Positions 49,471 to 58,500 of a stretch of 64,000 nt of DNA are shown piece after piece. Numbering within the stretch: the first letter of the stretch is position 1; every line of letters starts with the position of its first letter. The DNA comes from Marinobacterium_D sp050908845. GTDB lineage: Bacteria; Pseudomonadota; Gammaproteobacteria; Pseudomonadales; Balneatricaceae. Location: positions 744,001-808,000 of the forward strand of contig NZ_CP194171.1 of the NCBI RefSeq assembly GCF_050908845.1. Reading direction: 5' to 3'. Below the pieces are notes generated by a model. The model worked only from the letters and a program-made list of their open reading frames with translations, did not search any database and was not told where the DNA came from. The position numbers and the translations under genes are program-made.

Positions 49471-50961
49471 ATGAACAAAGAGATTCTACTGGTTGCAGAA
49501 GCTGTTTCTAATGAGAAAGACGTTTCCAAGGCTGTCATTTTCGAGGCGATCGAAGTGGCGCTGGCAACGGCTACCAAGAAACGCTACGACGAAGAAGCGG
49601 ATATCCGCGTGGTAATCGACCGTGTGACCGGTGATTACGAAACTTTCCGCAGCTGGCTCGTAGTCAGCAACGACGAAGTACCGGCGCTCGGCACCGAGCT
49701 GACGCTGGAAGAGGCTCACGAGATCGATCCGAAACTCCAGCCGGGTGATACCTGGGAAGAGAAGGTCGAATCGGTCAAGTTTGGCCGCATCGCTGCCCAG
49801 ACCGCTAAACAGGTTATCGTGCAGAAAGTGCGCGAAGCCGAGCGCGCCAAGGTTGTTGAGCTCTACCGTGACCGTCAGGGCGAACTGATCGCCGGTACCG
49901 TCAAAAAAGTGACACGCGACAACATTATCGTGGATCTGGGTAACAACGCTGAAGCGCTGTTGCCGCGTGAACAGCTGATTCCGCGTGAAAGCTTCCGTAT
50001 GGGTGACCGTGTTCGTGCCGTACTGCAGGAAGTGCGTGCCGAAGGTCGTGGTCCTCAGCTGATCCTGAGCCGTACCTCGCCGGAGATGCTGATCGAGCTG
50101 TTCCGTATTGAAGTACCGGAAATCTCCGAAGAGGTTATCGAGATCCGTGCAGCAGCCCGTGATCCCGGTGCCCGTGCAAAGATCGCTGTTAAAACCAACG
50201 ACGGCCGTATCGATCCGATCGGCGCCTGCGTTGGTATGCGCGGCTCCCGAGTCCAGGCAGTTTCCAATGAACTGGGCGGTGAGCGCGTCGATATCGTGCT
50301 CTGGGACGATAACCCGGCTCAGTTGGTGATCAACGCCATGGCACCGGCCGAAGTGGCATCCATCGTTATCGATGAAGATTCGCATGCCATGGATGTTGCG
50401 GTAGCCGAAGAAGCGCTCGCCATGGCGATCGGCCGCAGCGGCCAGAACGTGCGCCTGGCATCGGAGCTCACCGGCTGGGAACTGAACGTGATGAGCGAAG
50501 AGGACGCAGCCGCCAAGCAACAGTCCGAAATCGGCTCAATTCTCGAACTGTTCATGAAGCACCTCGATGCGGATGAAGAACTGGCCGAGATTCTGGTTGA
50601 AGAAGGCTTTACCTCACTGGAAGAGGTGGCTTATGTCCCTGTCGACGAAATGCTTGAAATCGAAGGTTTTGACGAGGACATCGTAGAGGCACTGCGGACT
50701 CGCGCTAAAGACGCGCTGCTCAACCTGGCAATTGCCAGCGAAGAGCAGCTCGGTGATGCGGACCCGGCAGAAGATCTGCTGAACATGGATGGGATGGAGA
50801 AACATCTGGCGTACCTGTTTGCGGCTAAAGGCATCATTACGATGGAAGACCTGGCGGAACAGGGCGTTGAGGATCTGCTCGATATCGAGGGGCTGGATGA
50901 AGCCAAAGCGGCAGAATTGATTATGACTGCGCGCGCCCCCTGGTTCGCAGAGCAACAGTAA
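49471..50961 (+). CDS. nusA: Transcription termination/antitermination protein NusA
   Basis: A 496-residue RNA polymerase-binding factor. The N-terminal polymerase-binding domain (1-130) starts MNKEILLVAEAVSNEKDVSK. S1 (about 135-200), KH1 and KH2 (about 200-345, with GACVGMRGSRVQAVSNELGG and IGRSGQNVRLASELTGWELN) follow, then two acidic C-terminal repeats (about 360-496). The length is that of E. coli NusA (495). It follows rimP by 33 bp. Confidence 0.98.
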   Translation: MNKEILLVAEAVSNEKDVSKAVIFEAIEVALATATKKRYDEEADIRVVIDRVTGDYETFRSWLVVSNDEVPALGTELTLEEAHEIDPKLQPGDTWEEKVESVKFGRIAAQTAKQVIVQKVREAERAKVVELYRDRQGELIAGTVKKVTRDNIIVDLGNNAEALLPREQLIPRESFRMGDRVRAVLQEVRAEGRGPQLILSRTSPEMLIELFRIEVPEISEEVIEIRAAARDPGARAKIAVKTNDGRIDPIGACVGMRGSRVQAVSNELGGERVDIVLWDDNPAQLVINAMAPAEVASIVIDEDSHAMDVAVAEEALAMAIGRSGQNVRLASELTGWELNVMSEEDAAAKQQSEIGSILELFMKHLDADEELAEILVEEGFTSLEEVAYVPVDEMLEIEGFDEDIVEALRTRAKDALLNLAIASEEQLGDADPAEDLLNMDGMEKHLAYLFAAKGIITMEDLAEQGVEDLLDIEGLDEAKAAELIMTARAPWFAEQQ

Positions 50962-50985
50962 CCCAACGGGGAGGAGAACCCATTT

Positions 50986-53535
50986 ATGGCAGAAGTAACA
51001 GTTAAGCAGCTTGCCGATGTGGTTGGTGTATCCGTTGAGCGTTTGCTGAAGCAGATGCAGGAAGCGGGCATCGATAACAAGAAAGATGGATCGGTTGTAT
51101 CTGAAAATGAGCGCCAGACACTGCTGGCCTACCTGAAGCGCAGCCACGGCGAAGATGCCGAGGCTGGGGAGCCGAAAAAGATCACTCTTAAGCGCAAGAC
51201 CACCTCACAGCTGAAAGTGTCCGGTGCGTCCGGCAAACGCAAGACCGTGAACATCGAGGTACGCAAGAAGCGCACCTACGTCAAACGGACTGAACTGGAA
51301 GAGAGCGCGCCGGAAGAGGCGGTCACTGAAGCACCGGTCGCAGCAGCGCCTGCTGCCGCTGAGAAAACTGAAGTAGAAGCGGCGGTCGAAGTACCGGTCG
51401 CTGAAGCAGCCAAGCCAGATACCACCGAGGCCCCGCAGGCAGCGGAAAAACAGACCGCTGCTGTCGCTGAGACTGCACAGGCAGACGCTCCTAAACAGGC
51501 TGAAGCGCCTAAGTCGGAGCCGGTAAAAGAGGCGCCCAAGGCTGCTGCTGCGGCAGAGGCTCCGCCTGCACCGCCCAAGCATGATGACAATCCGCGTCGT
51601 AAGGACAAGAAAGCCAAGTCCTTCAACAAGGACGAGCAGCCGCGTCGCGGCAAAGGTCGCTTTGATGACGACAACCGCGGTGCACGTCGCGGCAAGGGTG
51701 GCAAAGGTGGCAAGCGTGGTGCGGCTCGCGGTCGCACTCAGCCGAATCAGCACGGCTTCGAGAAGCCGACAGCACCTGTGGTCCATGAAGTGAGCATTCC
51801 CGAGAGCATCACTGTCGCCGATCTGGCGAAGAAGATGTCCGTGAAAGCGGCGGAACTGATCAAGGTGATGTTCAAGATGGGTGCCATGGCAACCATCAAC
51901 CAGGTGATCGATCAGGATACGGCAATTCTTGTCGTTGAAGAGATGGGTCATGTGGCCAAGCCGATGCAGGAGAACGCCATCGAGGACGAGCTGATCGAAA
52001 GCCTCGAGTCGGTTCAGGGCGATGAATTGCCCCGTGCACCGGTGGTGACTGTTATGGGTCACGTCGACCACGGTAAGACCTCCCTGCTCGACCATATCCG
52101 TCGCACCCGAGTGGCGGCCGGCGAATCCGGTGGTATTACCCAGCATATCGGTGCCTACCACGTGGAAACCGAGAACGGCATGGTCACCTTCCTGGATACT
52201 CCCGGACACGCAGCGTTTACCGCCATGCGTGCCCGTGGTGCCCAGCTGACCGATATCGTTATCCTGGTAGTCGCTGCTGACGATGGTGTCATGCCGCAGA
52301 CCGAGGAAGCGATTCAGCACGCCAAGGCGGCCGGTGTGCCGCTGGTGGTTGCGGTCAACAAGATCGACAAGCCGGAAGCAGATCCGGAGCGCGTACGCGG
52401 TGAGCTGGCTCAGCGTGACGTTATCTCCGAGGACTGGGGCGGCGATGTGCAGTTTGCACACGTATCGGCCAAGTCCGGTGAAGGTATCGATGACCTGCTC
52501 GACAAGGTTCTGCTGCAGGCAGAGGTCCTCGAGCTCAAGGCAGTCGCCGATGCACCGGCTCAGGGTGTCGTCGTGGAATCCCGTCTCGACAAGGGACGTG
52601 GTCCGGTTTCCACCGTGCTGGTACAGAACGGTACCCTGAACAAGGGTGATATCGTACTGGCTGGTCTGCACTACGGCCGTGTCCGTGCCATGCTCGATGA
52701 GTCTGGCAAGCAGACCGATAGCGCTGGTCCGTCTATCCCGGTTGAGATTCTGGGTCTGGACGGTACGCCGGATGCCGGTGACGAGTTCACCGTGGTGTCC
52801 AGCGAGAAGAAAGCCCGTGAAGTCGCTCTGTTCCGTCAGGGCAAGTTCCGCGAAGTGAAACTGGCGCGTCAGCAGAAAGCCAAGCTGGAAAACCTGTTCG
52901 ACAACATGCAGGCCGGCGAAGTGAAGAGCCTGAACATCGTCCTCAAGGCCGACGTTCGCGGTTCACTGGAAGCGCTGAACCAGTCGCTGCAGGAGCTCTC
53001 CACCGACGAGGTCAAGGTCACTATCGTATCCAGCGGTGTGGGCGGTATCGGTGAAACCGACGCCAACCTGGCGCTGGCATCGTCCGCGATCCTGATCGGC
53101 TTCAACGTCCGTGCGGATGCACAGGCACGCGCCATCGTTGAACGTGAAGAGCTGGAACTGCGCTACTACAGCGTTATCTACGACATCATCGACGATGTGA
53201 AACAGGCGATGACAGGTCTGCTGTCGCCGGAGTATCGCGAAGAGATCGTGGGTGTTGCCGAAGTCCGTGACGTGTTCCGTTCGCCGAAGCTGGGTGCGAT
53301 CGCTGGCTGTATGGTCACCGAAGGTACCGTCTTCCGTAACAAGCGCATCCGCGTACTGCGTGACAACGTGGTAATTTACGAGGGTGAGCTGGAGTCTCTG
53401 CGCCGCTTCAAGGACGCTGTCCAGGAAGTACGTCAGGGCATGGAGTGCGGTATCGGCGTCAAGAACTACAATGACGTCAAGGTCGGCGACCAGATCGAAG
53501 TCTACGACACCGTCGAAGTACAGCGCAGCCTGTAA
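50986..53535 (+). CDS. infB: Translation initiation factor IF-2
   Basis: An 849-residue GTPase that brings initiator tRNA to the 30S subunit. The N-terminal 50 residues form an IF2-N domain (VKQLADVVGVSVERLLKQMQ). A long Ala/Glu/Pro/Lys-rich linker (about 75-260) ends in Arg/Gly-rich repeats. The G domain has G1 at 358-365 (GHVDHGKT), DTPGH and NKID, and the C2 domain binds fMet-tRNA. GGGGAGGAG precedes the ATG. It fits with the initiator tRNA encoded upstream. Confidence 0.98.
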   Translation: MAEVTVKQLADVVGVSVERLLKQMQEAGIDNKKDGSVVSENERQTLLAYLKRSHGEDAEAGEPKKITLKRKTTSQLKVSGASGKRKTVNIEVRKKRTYVKRTELEESAPEEAVTEAPVAAAPAAAEKTEVEAAVEVPVAEAAKPDTTEAPQAAEKQTAAVAETAQADAPKQAEAPKSEPVKEAPKAAAAAEAPPAPPKHDDNPRRKDKKAKSFNKDEQPRRGKGRFDDDNRGARRGKGGKGGKRGAARGRTQPNQHGFEKPTAPVVHEVSIPESITVADLAKKMSVKAAELIKVMFKMGAMATINQVIDQDTAILVVEEMGHVAKPMQENAIEDELIESLESVQGDELPRAPVVTVMGHVDHGKTSLLDHIRRTRVAAGESGGITQHIGAYHVETENGMVTFLDTPGHAAFTAMRARGAQLTDIVILVVAADDGVMPQTEEAIQHAKAAGVPLVVAVNKIDKPEADPERVRGELAQRDVISEDWGGDVQFAHVSAKSGEGIDDLLDKVLLQAEVLELKAVADAPAQGVVVESRLDKGRGPVSTVLVQNGTLNKGDIVLAGLHYGRVRAMLDESGKQTDSAGPSIPVEILGLDGTPDAGDEFTVVSSEKKAREVALFRQGKFREVKLARQQKAKLENLFDNMQAGEVKSLNIVLKADVRGSLEALNQSLQELSTDEVKVTIVSSGVGGIGETDANLALASSAILIGFNVRADAQARAIVEREELELRYYSVIYDIIDDVKQAMTGLLSPEYREEIVGVAEVRDVFRSPKLGAIAGCMVTEGTVFRNKRIRVLRDNVVIYEGELESLRRFKDAVQEVRQGMECGIGVKNYNDVKVGDQIEVYDTVEVQRSL

Positions 53536-53568
53536 GACTCTATTACCAGAGGTAGAACAGAAAGCCCT

Positions 53569-53970
53569 ATGGCAAGAGAGTTCAAACGCACCGACCGGGT
53601 GGGCGACCAGATCCAGCGTGATCTGGCCGTCCTGATCCAGCGCGAGATCAAGGATCCGCGCCTGGGTATGGTCACCATCAGCCATGCGAAGGTCAGCAAG
53701 GACCTGAGCTATGCCGATATTTATATCACCGTTCTGGCGCTGGGCGATCAGGATGAGGTGGAAGCGATCGCAGCCTCTTTGAAGGTACTGCGCAACGCCG
53801 CCGGATTCCTGCGCGCTCAACTGGCACGCGGTATCAAGCTGCGCGTGATGCCCGAGCTCCGCTTTCATTTCGATGAAAGCATCGAGCGTGGTCGTCGTCT
53901 GCACAGCCTGATCGAAGATGCCTATCGCAAGGAGAACGCGCGCAAGCCCGAATCGGATAACGAGGAGTAA
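53569..53970 (+). CDS. rbfA: Ribosome-binding factor A
   Basis: A 133-residue cold-shock 30S maturation factor with a KH-like fold. It contains REFKRTDRVGDQIQRDLAVL, then IKDPRLGMVTISHAKVSKDL and YADIYITVL, the family core. The C-terminus is charged (ENARKPESDNEE). The truB start is three bases past its stop. Confidence 0.96.
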   Translation: MAREFKRTDRVGDQIQRDLAVLIQREIKDPRLGMVTISHAKVSKDLSYADIYITVLALGDQDEVEAIAASLKVLRNAAGFLRAQLARGIKLRVMPELRFHFDESIERGRRLHSLIEDAYRKENARKPESDNEE

Positions 53971-53973
53971 GGC

Positions 53974-54930
53974 ATGGCGCGCAAACCAAAAGGACGCCGC
54001 ATCGACGGCGTTTTTTTGCTTGATAAGCCCGGTGGTCTGTCATCCAACGCGGTGCTGCAGCGGGTGAAGCGGATTTATGGCGCCGCCAAGGCGGGGCATA
54101 CCGGGGCGCTGGACCCGCTGGCGACCGGTATGCTGCCGATCTGCCTGGGCGAGGCGACCAAGTTCTCCCAGTATCTGCTGGAATCGGACAAGCGTTACCG
54201 CACCACGGCGAAACTCGGTGTACGTACCGACAGTAGCGATGCCGACGGTGCCGTGATCGAGACCAAGCCGGTGCCGGACAATCTCTCGCGGGAGCAGATC
54301 GAGACGCTGCTGGTGGAACACTTCAGTGGCGAAATCGAGCAGGTGCCGTCGATGTATTCGGCGCTCAAGCATAAGGGGCAGCCGCTCTATAAACTGGCGC
54401 GCCAGGGCATAGAGGTGGAGGTCAAGCCCCGCCGGGTTAGGATCCACGAGATCAAGCTGCTTGATCTGCGCGAGGATGAGCTGGACCTGGAGGTTTACTG
54501 CTCCAAGGGAACCTACATTCGCAGCATCGTTGAAGACCTCGGTCTGATGCTCGGTTGCGGTGCCCATGTAAGCGTGTTGCGTCGCCTGGAAACCGGCCCC
54601 TACCGGGAGTCGATGATGATGCCGCTGGATCAGCTGCAGGCATTGGTGGAAAAGCACGCAGCAGATGATCCCGAATGCATACAAGGGCGTCTCGATCAGT
54701 TATTATTGCCGCCCTGGACAGCCATCGCCTCTTTGCCGGCTCTTGAGCTGAGCGAAACCCAGGCGAAAAGGCTGCAATGCGGACAGGGCTGCGCGGATTA
54801 TTTCGAGCAGCGCGGCGAGGTCCGACTGTTTATTGCCGGCACCGAAACCTTTATCGGTGTGGGCGAGGTAGCGGATACCGGTATTCTCAAGCCAAAGCGG
54901 CTGATGAGTACCGCACCGGATACCGAATAA
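53974..54930 (+). CDS. truB: tRNA pseudouridine-55 synthase TruB
   Basis: A 318-residue enzyme making the T-loop pseudouridine of all tRNAs. The catalytic Asp is D47 in GHTGALDPLATGMLPICLG. KRYRTTAKLGVRTDSSDADG and YCSKGTYIRSIVEDLG are further motifs, and a PUA domain forms the C-terminus. The length is that of E. coli TruB (314). A hairpin without T-run, CTCCGG/CCGGAG at 54937-54951, follows the stop. Confidence 0.97.
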   Translation: MARKPKGRRIDGVFLLDKPGGLSSNAVLQRVKRIYGAAKAGHTGALDPLATGMLPICLGEATKFSQYLLESDKRYRTTAKLGVRTDSSDADGAVIETKPVPDNLSREQIETLLVEHFSGEIEQVPSMYSALKHKGQPLYKLARQGIEVEVKPRRVRIHEIKLLDLREDELDLEVYCSKGTYIRSIVEDLGLMLGCGAHVSVLRRLETGPYRESMMMPLDQLQALVEKHAADDPECIQGRLDQLLLPPWTAIASLPALELSETQAKRLQCGQGCADYFEQRGEVRLFIAGTETFIGVGEVADTGILKPKRLMSTAPDTE

Positions 54931-55002
54931 GTATTTCTCCGGTTGCCGGAGTTATCGACGCTGTACTGAAAATATGCTCGGTGCAGCGCGTCTTTGAACC
55001 AG

Positions 55003-55019
55003 CGGCGAAACATTCGCCG
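55003..55019 (+). promoter_or_regulatory. Hairpin in the rpsO leader
   Basis: CGGCGAA (55003-55009) pairs with TTCGCCG (55013-55019) around three bases, 13 bp before the AAGGAG site of rpsO. In E. coli, S15 represses its own translation by binding a structured leader at this place; whether this hairpin serves that role is inference. Confidence 0.45.
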
Positions 55020-55044
55020 TGTGCATATTTTTAAGGAGCTGAAT

Positions 55045-55314
55045 ATGTCTCTGAGCGTTGAACAGAAAGCACAGATCGTTGCTGATTACGGCCGTGGCGA
55101 AGGCGATACCGGTTCTCCGGAAGTGCAGGTTGCACTGCTGACCGCCAACATCGCTGGCCTGCAGGATCACTTCAAGTCTCACAAGCAGGACCACCACTCC
55201 CGTCGTGGTCTGATTCGGATGGTTAACCAGCGTCGTAAGCTGCTGGACTACCTGAAGAAGAAAGATGCTGACCGCTACCTCGAGCTGATCGGGCGTCTGG
55301 GTCTGCGTCGCTAA
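55045..55314 (+). CDS. rpsO: 30S ribosomal protein S15
   Basis: An 89-residue S15 of exact family length, starting MSLSVEQKAQIVADYGRGEG. It carries the rRNA-binding DTGSPEVQVALLTANI and the HHSRRGLIRMVNQRRKLLDY motif. The ATG at 55045 follows AAGGAG; the frame open from 54994 is not used. A strong terminator follows before pnp. Confidence 0.98.
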   Translation: MSLSVEQKAQIVADYGRGEGDTGSPEVQVALLTANIAGLQDHFKSHKQDHHSRRGLIRMVNQRRKLLDYLKKKDADRYLELIGRLGLRR

Positions 55315-55324
55315 GAGCAAAACT

Positions 55325-55356
55325 CGAAGGCCATACATCTGTATGGCCTTCGTTTT
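55325..55356 (+). terminator. Intrinsic terminator between rpsO and pnp
   Basis: CGAAGGCCATAC (55325-55336) pairs perfectly with GTATGGCCTTCG (55341-55352) around four bases, then TTTT. The same arrangement, a terminator and then a pnp leader, exists in E. coli. Confidence 0.9.
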
Positions 55357-55416
55357 ATCTGCTGTTCGGTCTCTGTGCCGGCAGCGCTGCAAAAAAGGGC
55401 AGACCAGGCAGTGAGC

Positions 55417-55508
55417 TCAATCATCAAGCCCGTACTCAATTGTTTATCCTTGGCGTTTTAAACCAGGGGTGTACAACTGAGTACAGGCTTCAAAGATGGC
55501 ATGATTGA
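55417..55508 (+). promoter_or_regulatory. Long interrupted stem-loop in the pnp leader
   Basis: Nested pairings build one long stem: TCAATCAT (55417-55424) with ATGATTGA (55501-55508), AAGCC (55426-55430) with GGCTT (55486-55490), GTACTCA (55432-55438) with TGAGTAC (55478-55484), and TTGT (55440-55443) with ACAA (55473-55476). It ends 33 bp before the pnp ribosome site. In E. coli an RNase III-cut stem-loop at this position lets PNPase repress its own mRNA; the same role is likely here. Confidence 0.65.
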
Positions 55509-55551
55509 TCACCTGCGGTTGCCCTCCTCAACAATAACTTAGGAGTAAACC

Positions 55552-57651
55552 GTGCAAGCGACTACCAAGACTTTCCAGTATGGCAAGCACACAGTAACCC
55601 TGGAAACCGGCAAAGTTGCCCGTCAGGCGACCGGTGCGGTCATGGTTACCATGGGTGGTGTTCAGGTTCTTTGTACCGTTGTCGGTGCAAAAACGATGAA
55701 AGAGGGTCAGGACTTCTTCCCTCTGTCCGTGCATTACCAGGAAAAATACTACTCCGTCGGCCGTATCCCCGGTGGTTTCTTCAAGCGTGAAGCGCGTCCT
55801 TCCGAGAAGGAAACGCTGACCTCACGTCTGATCGACCGTCCGATCCGTCCGCTGTTCCCGAAAGGCTTCATGAACGAAGTCCAGGTCGTTTGTACCGTCA
55901 TGTCCGCGGACAAGGTCAACGATCCGGATATCGCTGCGATGATCGGTACCTCCGCTGCTCTAGCTATCTCCGGTCTGCCGTTCCTCGGCCCGATCGGTGG
56001 CGCCCGTGTCGGCTTTACCGAAGCTGAAGGCTACATCCTCAACCCGACCTTCGAAGAGCTGGCTGGTTCCGAACTGGACATGGTTGTTGCCGGTACGTCT
56101 GACGCGGTGCTGATGGTTGAATCCGAAGCCCAGGAACTGACCGAAGACGAGATGCTGGGTGCCGTTCTGTTCGCGCACCAGGAGATGCAGGTTGTCGTCA
56201 ACGCGATCAACGAGCTGGTTGCCGAAGCTGGCAAGCCGAAGTGGGAATGGGCCCCGGCTGAGAAGAACGAAGCACTGATCGCCCAGGTTCGCGAGCAGGC
56301 TGCTGCCGGTATCGAAGCGGCCTACCAGGTGGCTGACAAGATGCAGCGTCAGAACGCGCTGAGCGACCTGCGCGGCCAGGTAGTTGAAGCCCTGTCCGGC
56401 GAAGAAGGTCCGAGCAGCAAAGAAGTGGCCGGTATCTTCAGCTCACTGGAAAAAGAGATCGTACGTAACCGTATCATCGACGGTCAGCCGCGTATCGACG
56501 GTCGTGACACCAAGACTGTTCGTCCGATCAACGTCGAGATCGATCTGCTCAAGGGCGTTCACGGTTCTGCCCTGTTCACCCGTGGTGAAACTCAGGCGAT
56601 CGCTACCTGTACCCTGGGTACCAGCCGCGATCAGCAGATCATCGACGCCCTGGAAGGCGAGCGTAAAGATCCGTTCATGCTGCACTACAACTTCCCTCCG
56701 TACTCCGTAGGTGAAGCTGGCCGTATGGGTGGCGCAGGCCGTCGTGAGATCGGTCACGGTCGTCTGGCACGTCGCGGTGTTGCTGCCGTACTGCCGACCC
56801 AGGAAGAGTTCCCGTACACCATCCGCATCGTGTCCGAGATCACCGAATCCAACGGTTCCAGCTCCATGGCTTCTGTCTGTGGCGCTTCCCTGTCGATGAT
56901 GGACGCGGGTGTTCCGCTGAAGGCGCCGGTTGCCGGTATCGCCATGGGTCTGGTGAAAGAGAATGATCGTTTTGCCGTTCTGACCGACATCCTTGGTGAT
57001 GAAGATCACCTCGGCGACATGGACTTCAAGGTAGCCGGTACCGAAGCGGGCGTTACCGCCCTGCAGATGGATATCAAGATCACCGGTATCACCGAAGAGA
57101 TCATGGAGATCGCCCTGGAGCAGGCGCACGAAGCCCGTAAGCACATCCTCAAAGAGATGGCTCTGGTTATCGGTTACGCACGTCCGGAACTGCCGGATAA
57201 CGCTCCTGCAATGCAGCTGGTTAAGATCAATCCGGAGAAGATCCGTGACCTGATCGGTAAGGGCGGCGCCACCATCCGTGCGCTGACCGAAGAAACCGGC
57301 GCCATGATCGACATCGAAGATGACGGCACCGTACGCATCTACGCTGACGACAAGGCCAAGGGCAAGGCTGCCTACGATCGCGTTATGGCGATCACCGCTG
57401 AAGCGGAAGTTGGCAAGATCTATGAAGGCAAGGTTGTCCGTATCGAAGACTTCGGTGCGTTTGTTAACATCCTGCCGGGCAAAGATGGTCTGGTTCACAT
57501 CTCCCAGATCGCCAAAGAGCGCGTCAACAAGGTCACCGACTATGTGAACATGGACGACGTGGTTAAAGTGAAGGTACTGGACGTGGACGTTCGTGGCCGT
57601 ATCAAGCTTTCCATGAAGGACATGGAAGAGGACGAGTCAGTCTCCAACTAA
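55552..57651 (+). CDS. pnp: Polyribonucleotide nucleotidyltransferase (PNPase)
   Basis: A 699-residue phosphorolytic 3'-5' exoribonuclease of the degradosome. Two RNase PH domains (about 1-210 and 310-545; the second carries GRREIGHGRLARRGV and SVCGASLSMMDAGVP), a KH domain (about 555-610, IRDLIGKGGATIRALTEETG) and an S1 domain (about 620-692, GKVVRIEDFGAFVNILPGKD) are all present. The start is GTG at 55552 behind AGGAG. The leader stem-loop suggests RNase III-dependent autoregulation. Confidence 0.98.
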   Translation: MQATTKTFQYGKHTVTLETGKVARQATGAVMVTMGGVQVLCTVVGAKTMKEGQDFFPLSVHYQEKYYSVGRIPGGFFKREARPSEKETLTSRLIDRPIRPLFPKGFMNEVQVVCTVMSADKVNDPDIAAMIGTSAALAISGLPFLGPIGGARVGFTEAEGYILNPTFEELAGSELDMVVAGTSDAVLMVESEAQELTEDEMLGAVLFAHQEMQVVVNAINELVAEAGKPKWEWAPAEKNEALIAQVREQAAAGIEAAYQVADKMQRQNALSDLRGQVVEALSGEEGPSSKEVAGIFSSLEKEIVRNRIIDGQPRIDGRDTKTVRPINVEIDLLKGVHGSALFTRGETQAIATCTLGTSRDQQIIDALEGERKDPFMLHYNFPPYSVGEAGRMGGAGRREIGHGRLARRGVAAVLPTQEEFPYTIRIVSEITESNGSSSMASVCGASLSMMDAGVPLKAPVAGIAMGLVKENDRFAVLTDILGDEDHLGDMDFKVAGTEAGVTALQMDIKITGITEEIMEIALEQAHEARKHILKEMALVIGYARPELPDNAPAMQLVKINPEKIRDLIGKGGATIRALTEETGAMIDIEDDGTVRIYADDKAKGKAAYDRVMAITAEAEVGKIYEGKVVRIEDFGAFVNILPGKDGLVHISQIAKERVNKVTDYVNMDDVVKVKVLDVDVRGRIKLSMKDMEEDESVSN

Positions 57652-57671
57652 GACTGATCCTCGGACATAAG

Positions 57672-57696
57672 AAAGCCCTCCTAGTGAGGGCTTTTT
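57672..57696 (+). terminator. Intrinsic terminator after pnp
   Basis: AAAGCCCTC (57672-57680) pairs with GAGGGCTTT (57686-57694) around five bases in a T-run context. It lies 20 bp after pnp; the next gene is convergent. Confidence 0.9.
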
Positions 57697-57757
57697 CGTA
57701 TCTGAGATTAATTTATCGGTCGGTGTGGTGGCAGTGATCTGCCTGGGCGGTTGGCCC

Positions 57758-58435
57758 CTATATTTCGCCGTTTCGCTGCTCTTCGCGGATCACGCAGTAG
57801 ATGCGGAAGCCGTAGATGGTCACCAGCACGCCAAGGAAGTCGATGATCACGCTGAACAGGGTGCTCAGCAGCGGCTGGGCGCCAAACGCCTGGCTGATCA
57901 GAACATTGGTCAGGAACAGCAGGCCCATCAGCAGCGCAAGACCCTGCAGCAGCAGCCAGAAGTGCTCGGAGGTGCCGTTCCAGCTGCCGCGCAGCGCTTC
58001 GATGGGGCCTTTGCGCTCCAGGACACAGGCGTAATCGGCGACGGCAAAGCGGACGCCGACATAGACACCGGGCACAATCAGCAGCATAAAGCCCACCGAG
58101 ATCGCTATAGCGTTGAGAATATAGGTCAGCAACAGACGTCCCCAGCTGCCCGCGGCGCTCAGTATTGCGGTCAACGGATGAACCGGCTGGTTATCAATCA
58201 CCGATTGCAGATAGATGATTGTGCCGCCCAGGTAGAAGGGCAGGAACACCAGGCGGGCCAGCGAGGCCAGCGCTGCATTCATCTGGATTTCCGGGTCGCC
58301 GGTATCAACCAGATTGCCGATAAGCGCATAGTTGAGCAGTGCAAGCAGCAGTAGAAAAGGCAGCTGAATGGCTGCCAGCGTCAGAAGATGCTGACGAAAG
58401 AAAAATAGCGTCTGACGCAAGTAATCGAAGGCCAT
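57758..58435 (-). CDS. YciC-like polytopic inner-membrane protein
   Basis: A 225-residue protein with about five or six membrane helices. It contains LLLIVPGVYVGVRFAVADYA and LERKGPIEALRGSW, the central pattern of the YciC/UPF0259 family. The ATG at 58433-58435 follows GGGAG. Function is unknown in the family. It lies downstream of the RsmC-like gene on the same strand with a 65-bp gap. Confidence 0.82.
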   Translation of the reverse strand: MAFDYLRQTLFFFRQHLLTLAAIQLPFLLLLALLNYALIGNLVDTGDPEIQMNAALASLARLVFLPFYLGGTIIYLQSVIDNQPVHPLTAILSAAGSWGRLLLTYILNAIAISVGFMLLIVPGVYVGVRFAVADYACVLERKGPIEALRGSWNGTSEHFWLLLQGLALLMGLLFLTNVLISQAFGAQPLLSTLFSVIIDFLGVLVTIYGFRIYCVIREEQRNGEI

Positions 58436-58500
58436 AACTCTCCCGGTTAAGAAGTCCTAAAGCGGTTTGGGAATCTGTAAATAAGCTCCAAGCCAGGTGC

